Source: Nocardia sp. NBC_01327
GTDB taxonomy: Bacteria; Actinomycetota; Actinomycetes; Mycobacteriales; Mycobacteriaceae
NCBI RefSeq assembly: GCF_035958815.1
Contig: NZ_CP108383.1
Span: 4,216,001-4,280,000 of the forward strand
Direction of reading: 5' to 3'
Length of the DNA: 64,000 nucleotides
Below, piece after piece: positions 57,101 to 63,100 of this stretch. The notes beneath the pieces are model-generated. The model was not told where the DNA came from. It saw only the letters and a program-made list of their open reading frames with translations, and searched no databases. The position numbers and the translations under genes were made by a program. The stretch's first letter is position 1; the number at the start of each line of letters is the position of its first letter.

Positions 57101-60100
57101 TCGCGGCGCCGCGCTGACCGTGCTGGACACCCGGCTGCGGCCAGTACCGGTCGGTGTCGCGGGTGAGCTCTATGTGGCGGGTGCGGGTCTGGCCCGTGGG
57201 TATGTGGGCCGGACCGCGCTCACCGCGGAGCGATTCGTGGCGAATCCGTTCGCCACGGTCCCGGGTGAGCGCATGTACCGGACCGGTGACGTGGTGCGCT
57301 GGACTGCAGACGGCGAACTCGTGTTCGTCGGCCGCAGTGATGATCAGGTGAAGATCCGCGGCTTCCGCATCGAACTCGGTGAGATCAGTGCGGCGCTCTC
57401 GGAGGCCGAGGGAATCCGCTTCGCGCACACCGAGATCCGCCGCGATGAGGCCGGAACGCCGCGCATTGTCGGCTATGTGGTCGCCTCCGGCGACCAGGAG
57501 CCCGACCGGCAGGCGCTGCGCGCATTCGCCGCCGACCGGCTGCCCGGATACATGGTGCCCACCGCCCTCGTGGTGCTGGCGGATATCCCGCTCTCGCCCA
57601 GTGGCAAGCTCGATCGCCGGGCGCTGCCGGAACCGCAGTGGGAGGTGGCGGCCGGGCGTGCGCCCGGCACGCCCAGTGAGATTCTGGTGGCGAACGCCAT
57701 GGCCGAGGTGGTCGGCCGCGACGAGGTCTGCGCCGATCACGATTTCTTCGAGCTGGGCGGCACCTCGCTCTCGGCGACCCGATTGGTGGCGCAGCTGGCC
57801 GCCACCACCGGTCGCCAGCTCGGCGTGCGCGCCGTCTTCGAACACCCGACCCCCGAGCAGCTGGCGCGGGTCGTGGACGAGCTGCTGGCACAGGACGATC
57901 CGGGTCTGCCGCAACTCACCCGCGGCCGCCGACCGGCCCGGGTTCCGCTCTCCCCGGCACAGCAGCGACTGTGGTTCCTGAACCGTTTCGACACCGATTC
58001 GGGCGCCTACAACATCCCGGTGGCCCTGCGCCTGCGCGGTTCGCTCGATGCGGCGGCGCTGGCGGCGGCCCTGCGGGATGTGGTGGAGCGGCACGAGGCG
58101 CTGCGCACCCTGTTCCCACAGGACGCGGACGGCCCGCACCAGGTGATCGTGCCGGTTGCCGCCGAATTCACGCTGCCTGTCGTCGACGTGGCCGCGGAGG
58201 ATATCGCGGCACGGCTGTGTGCCTTGGCCACCAGGGGATTCGATCTGGCGACGGCGCTGCCGTTGCGCGCGGAGTTGCTGCGCGCCGGTGAACACGATCA
58301 TGTGCTCGCGGTCGTCGTGCACCACATTGCCGCCGACGGCGGTTCCGTCGCTCCGCTGGCCTCGGATCTGGCGGCCGCGTATGCCGCACGGCGACAGGGC
58401 GCCGCGCCCGCATGGGCCGAATTGCCGGTGCAGTACGCCGATTACAGCGTCTGGCAGCGTGAGCTGCTGGGCGACGAGGCGGACTCCGCGAGTGTGGCCG
58501 CGCAGCAGCTGCGGTACTGGACCGAACGCCTGCAGGGGCAGTCGGACAGTCTGGAACTGCCTGCCGACCGGCCGCGCCCCACGGTCCGATCACAGCACGG
58601 CGCTTCGGTATTCACCCGTCTGGACGGTTCGTCGCATGCCGCGCTCTCCCGGCTCGCCCGCGACCATGACGCCAGCCTGTTCATGGTGCTGCACGCCGTG
58701 CTGGCGGTTCTGCTTGCCCGGATCACGGGCACCGCGGACGTGACGGTGGGCACCCCGATCTCCGGCCGGGCCGATGCGCGCCTGCACCCGCTGATCGGTA
58801 TGTTCGCCGGCACGCTGGTGCTGCGCACCGAGATCGATCGTGCCGGTTCCTTCTCCGGCCTGCTGGCCCAGGTGCGCGATCACGATCTGAATGCGTTCGC
58901 GCACGCCGATATTCCGTTCGAGCGACTGGTGGAGGCCCTCGATCCGGTGCGCACCACCGCGCATCACCCGCTGTTCCAGGTCATGCTGTCGGTGCACGAC
59001 GCGCTGCCGGCGCTGCCTCGTCTCGATGACGTCGAGGTGGCGATCGAGGAGATCGCACTCGAGATCGCCAAATTCGATCTGCAGTTCACCTTCACCGAAT
59101 CGCATACCGCACAGGGTGATCCGGACGGCATCGATATCTGCGTGACCTACGCGACCGATATGTTCGAGGCCGAAACCGCCGAGCGCATCGGCGCCCGCTT
59201 CGTCCGGCTGCTGTCCGGAGTCAGCGGCCGTCCGCACACCGCGGTCGGCGATATCGACCTGCTGTCGGTCCCGGAGCGCTCCGAGCTCGCGCCCGCGCGT
59301 GGTGTGAACGGACCGGTACCGGCGACCCTGGCGGAGGTGTTCAATGCCGCCGCGGCGACGCGCGATGCCATTGCGGTGGTATCGGAGTCGGGCACGCTGA
59401 CCTACGGCGAACTCGACGAGCGCTCGAACCGGGTGGCGCGGGCCTTGCTCGCGCACGGCGTCGGACCCGGCGATATCGTCGCGCTCGGCCTGCCCCGCTC
59501 GCCGGAGTCGGTGCTCGCCACGGTGGCGGTCACCAAGACCGGCGCCACCTTCGTCCCCGTCGATGTGCGCTATCCGGCCGAGCGGATCGCGCATATGCTC
59601 ACCGATTCCGGTGCGCGACTGGGCATTACAACGGCCGCTCACTCCGGCGCGCTGCCCGAGGCCCTGAACTGGCTCACGCTGGCGGAACTGGAGCAGACCG
59701 AATCGGCCGCACCGATCAGCGATTCCGATCGGCTGCGCTGGCTGGGGATCGACGACCTCGCCTACATCATCTACACCTCCGGTTCCACCGGTGTGCCCAA
59801 GGGCGTGGCGGTCACCCATCGCGGTATGGCCGGGTTCGCGGTCGAACAGCGCACCCGCTACGCCATGGACTCCGATTCGCGCCCACTGCATTTCGCCTCG
59901 CCGAGCTTCGACGCCTCGATCCTGGAACTGCTGCTGGCCTGGTGCTCGGGCGGCGCCCTGGTTCTCGCCTCGCCCGAGGTGTACGGCGGTGACGACCTGG
60001 CCGCGCTGCTGGACCGGGAGCGGGTGACACACGCCTTCATCACCCCGGCGGCGCTGGCGAGCATCGATATCACCCGCTGGCCCCTGCCCGCGCTGCAGCA

Positions 60101-63100
60101 CCTGTCGGTGGGCGGTGAAGCGGTGGGTGCGGATCTGGTGGCCCGCTGGGCCCCGGACCGGCACCTGTACATCGGCTACGGGCCGACCGAAACCACCATT
60201 ATGAGCGCCATTTCGAACCCGCTGGCGGCCGATGACGCGGTGGTGCTCGGCCGTCCGATTCGCGGCACCGGGATGGTCGTGCTCGATGAGCGACTGCGCC
60301 CGGTGCCGCCGGGTGTGGCCGGTGATCTCTACATCGGCGGCGACGGTCTGGCACGCGGGTATCACCGGCGGCCCGGTCTGACCGCCGGCCGCTTCGTCTC
60401 GAATCCGTTCGCGACCCTGCCGGGCGCGCGGATGTACCGCACCGGTGATGTGGTGCGCTGGACGCAGTCCGGGGAGCTGGACTTCGTCGGCCGCAGTGAT
60501 GATCAGGTGAAGATCCGCGGCTTCCGGATCGAGCTCGGCGAGATCAGCGCCGTGGTGGTCGACGCCGAATCGATTCGCTTCGCCCACACCGAGATCCGTG
60601 ATGATGCCGCGGGTCGCCCGGCCATCGTCTGCTATGTCGTCCCGGAGGACGGGCACACGGTGGATGCCGCGCAGCTGCGCGATATCGCGGCCGAGCGCCT
60701 GCCCGCGCACATGGTCCCCGCCATGTTCGTGCCACTGGTCTCGATTCCGTTGTCGCCCACCGGAAAACTCGATCGCCGCGCCCTGCCGGAACCGGCCTGG
60801 GCGACGGTCGAAGGCGGACGGGCCCCGCGCACGCCCAATGAGAAGCTGGTGGCACAGGTCATGGCCGAGGTCCTCGGTCACGACCAGGTCTGCGCCGATC
60901 ACGGATTCTTCGAACTGGGCGGCAATTCGCTCTCCGCGACGCAGCTGGTCGCGCGTATCACTGCCGCCTCCGGACAGCGGCTGGCGGTGCGCGCGGTCTT
61001 CGAACATCCGACACCCGCCGGACTGGCGCTGCTGCTCGATGATTCGATGGGCGAGGCGTCCGCCGGGCGTCCGGTTCTGATGGCGGGTCAGCGACCCGAA
61101 CGGGTGCCGCTGTCGCTGGCACAGCAGCGACTGTGGTTCCTGAGCCGTTTCGATCCGGGTTCGGCGGCCTACAACATTCCGGTGGGCCTGCGCCTGACCG
61201 GCCGCCTGGACGCGGCGGCGCTGCAGCAGGCCGTGTCGGATGTGGTTGCGCGCCACGAGGTGCTGCGCACGGTGTTCCCCGAGGACGGGCAGGGTCCGCA
61301 TCAGGTGGTGGTGCCGGAGGCGGCGGCGGTGGTGCCGTTCGTGCGCATCGTCTCCAGCCCGAGCACGGTGATCACCGATGCGTTCGAGCTGGCGCAGGCG
61401 GGATTCGACCTCGCGGCCGAGATCCCGATCCGCGCGGCCCTGCTGCGCGTCGGCCCGGACGAGCACGTCCTCGTCGTGGTGATCCATCACATCGCCGCCG
61501 ACGGCTGGTCGCTCACGCCGCTGGCCGGAAATCTGGTGGCGGCCTACGAGGCGCGCTGCTCCGGCGCCGCGCCCGCATGGCCGGCGCTGCCGGTGCAGTA
61601 CGCGGATTTCAGTGTGTGGCAACGGGAACTGCTCGGCAGCGAGGACGATCCGGAGAGTCTGACCACGCGGCAGCTGCAGTACTGGACCGAGCGCCTGGCG
61701 GATCTGCCGGAATGCCTGGAACTGCCCGTCGATCGGCCCCGGCCGGTGGTGGCCTCCCATCGCGGCGCCTCGACCTCGGTGCGCATCGACGCGGAACTGC
61801 ATGCCCGCCTGGCGCATTCGGCGCAGTCGAACGACGTCAGCGTCTTCATGGTGCTGCACGCGGTACTGGCGGTGCTCATCGCCCGCACCAGCGGCAGCGG
61901 CGATATCGCCATCGGCACCGCGGTCGCCGGGCGCGGCGACGCGGCGCTCGACGATCTCATCGGCATGTTCGTCGGAACCCTGGTGCTGCGCACCAGGATC
62001 GACGGTGCGGCCAGTTTCGCGCAGGTGCTGGCCTCGGTGCGCGATACCGATCTCGATGCCTTCGCGCACGCCGATCTGCCGTTCGAGCGACTGGTCGAGG
62101 TGCTCAATCCGGTGCGCTCGACCGCACATCACCCGCTGTTCCAGGTGAGTCTGTCGCTCACCAATATGGGTGTGCCCACGGTGCGCCTGCCGGACGTCGC
62201 GGTGACCGGCTTCCCGGTCGATCCGGGCCTGGCCAAGTGCGATCTGCAATTCACCTTCACCGAAGCCTTTACCGCGCACGGTGATCCGGACGGCATCGAG
62301 ATGTCGCTGTCCTATGCCACCGATCTGTTCGATACCGCCACCGCGGACCGGATGAGCCGCCGGTTCGTCCGGCTGCTGGCGGCGGTGCTGGCCCGGCCGG
62401 AGGTCGCGGTCGGTGACGCGGATGTGCTGTCCGCGTGGGAGCGTTCGGTGCTGGCTCCGGCGCACGGGGCCCGGGCCGCGGAGCCCATCACGCTGCCCGA
62501 ACTGTTCGATCGGGCAGTGCGAGCCGATCATCCCGCCCTCGTCACGGCGGAGCGGACGCTGACCTACGGTGAGCTCGACGCCTGGACGAATCGCCTGGCG
62601 CGCACGCTGATCACGCGTGGTGTCGGACCCGGCGATGTGGTCGCACTGGGCCTGGCTCGGTCGCTGGAATCGGTGGCGGGTTCGCTGGCCATCGCCAAGA
62701 CCGGCGCGGCGTTCCTGCCCGTCGATGTGCGTCATCCGATGGACCGGATCCGGCATATGCTCACCGATTCGGCGGTGCGTTTCGGACTCACCTGCACCAC
62801 CGACCGCGCCGCGCTTCCCGGCGATCTCGGCATCGAGTGGATGCTGGTCGACGAGGCCGCGGAAATGTCCGCCGCACCGTTGGACGCCGGTGAGCTGCGG
62901 CGCGCGCCGCGCATCGACGATATCGCCTATCTGATCTACACCTCCGGATCCACCGGTCTGCCCAAGGGTGTGGCCGTCACCCATCGCGGTGTGTTCAACT
63001 GCGCCGAGGTGCAACGGGTCCGGTTCGATGTCGAGCCGTCCGCGCGGACACTGCATCTGGCCTCACCGAGCTTCGATGTGGCGGTGCTCGAATTGCTGCT

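Noticed and set aside
58590-63056. 1488-residue minus-strand ORF
   Set aside because: Same cause: codon-position GC bias keeps the opposite frame open; no domain motif or ribosome site.
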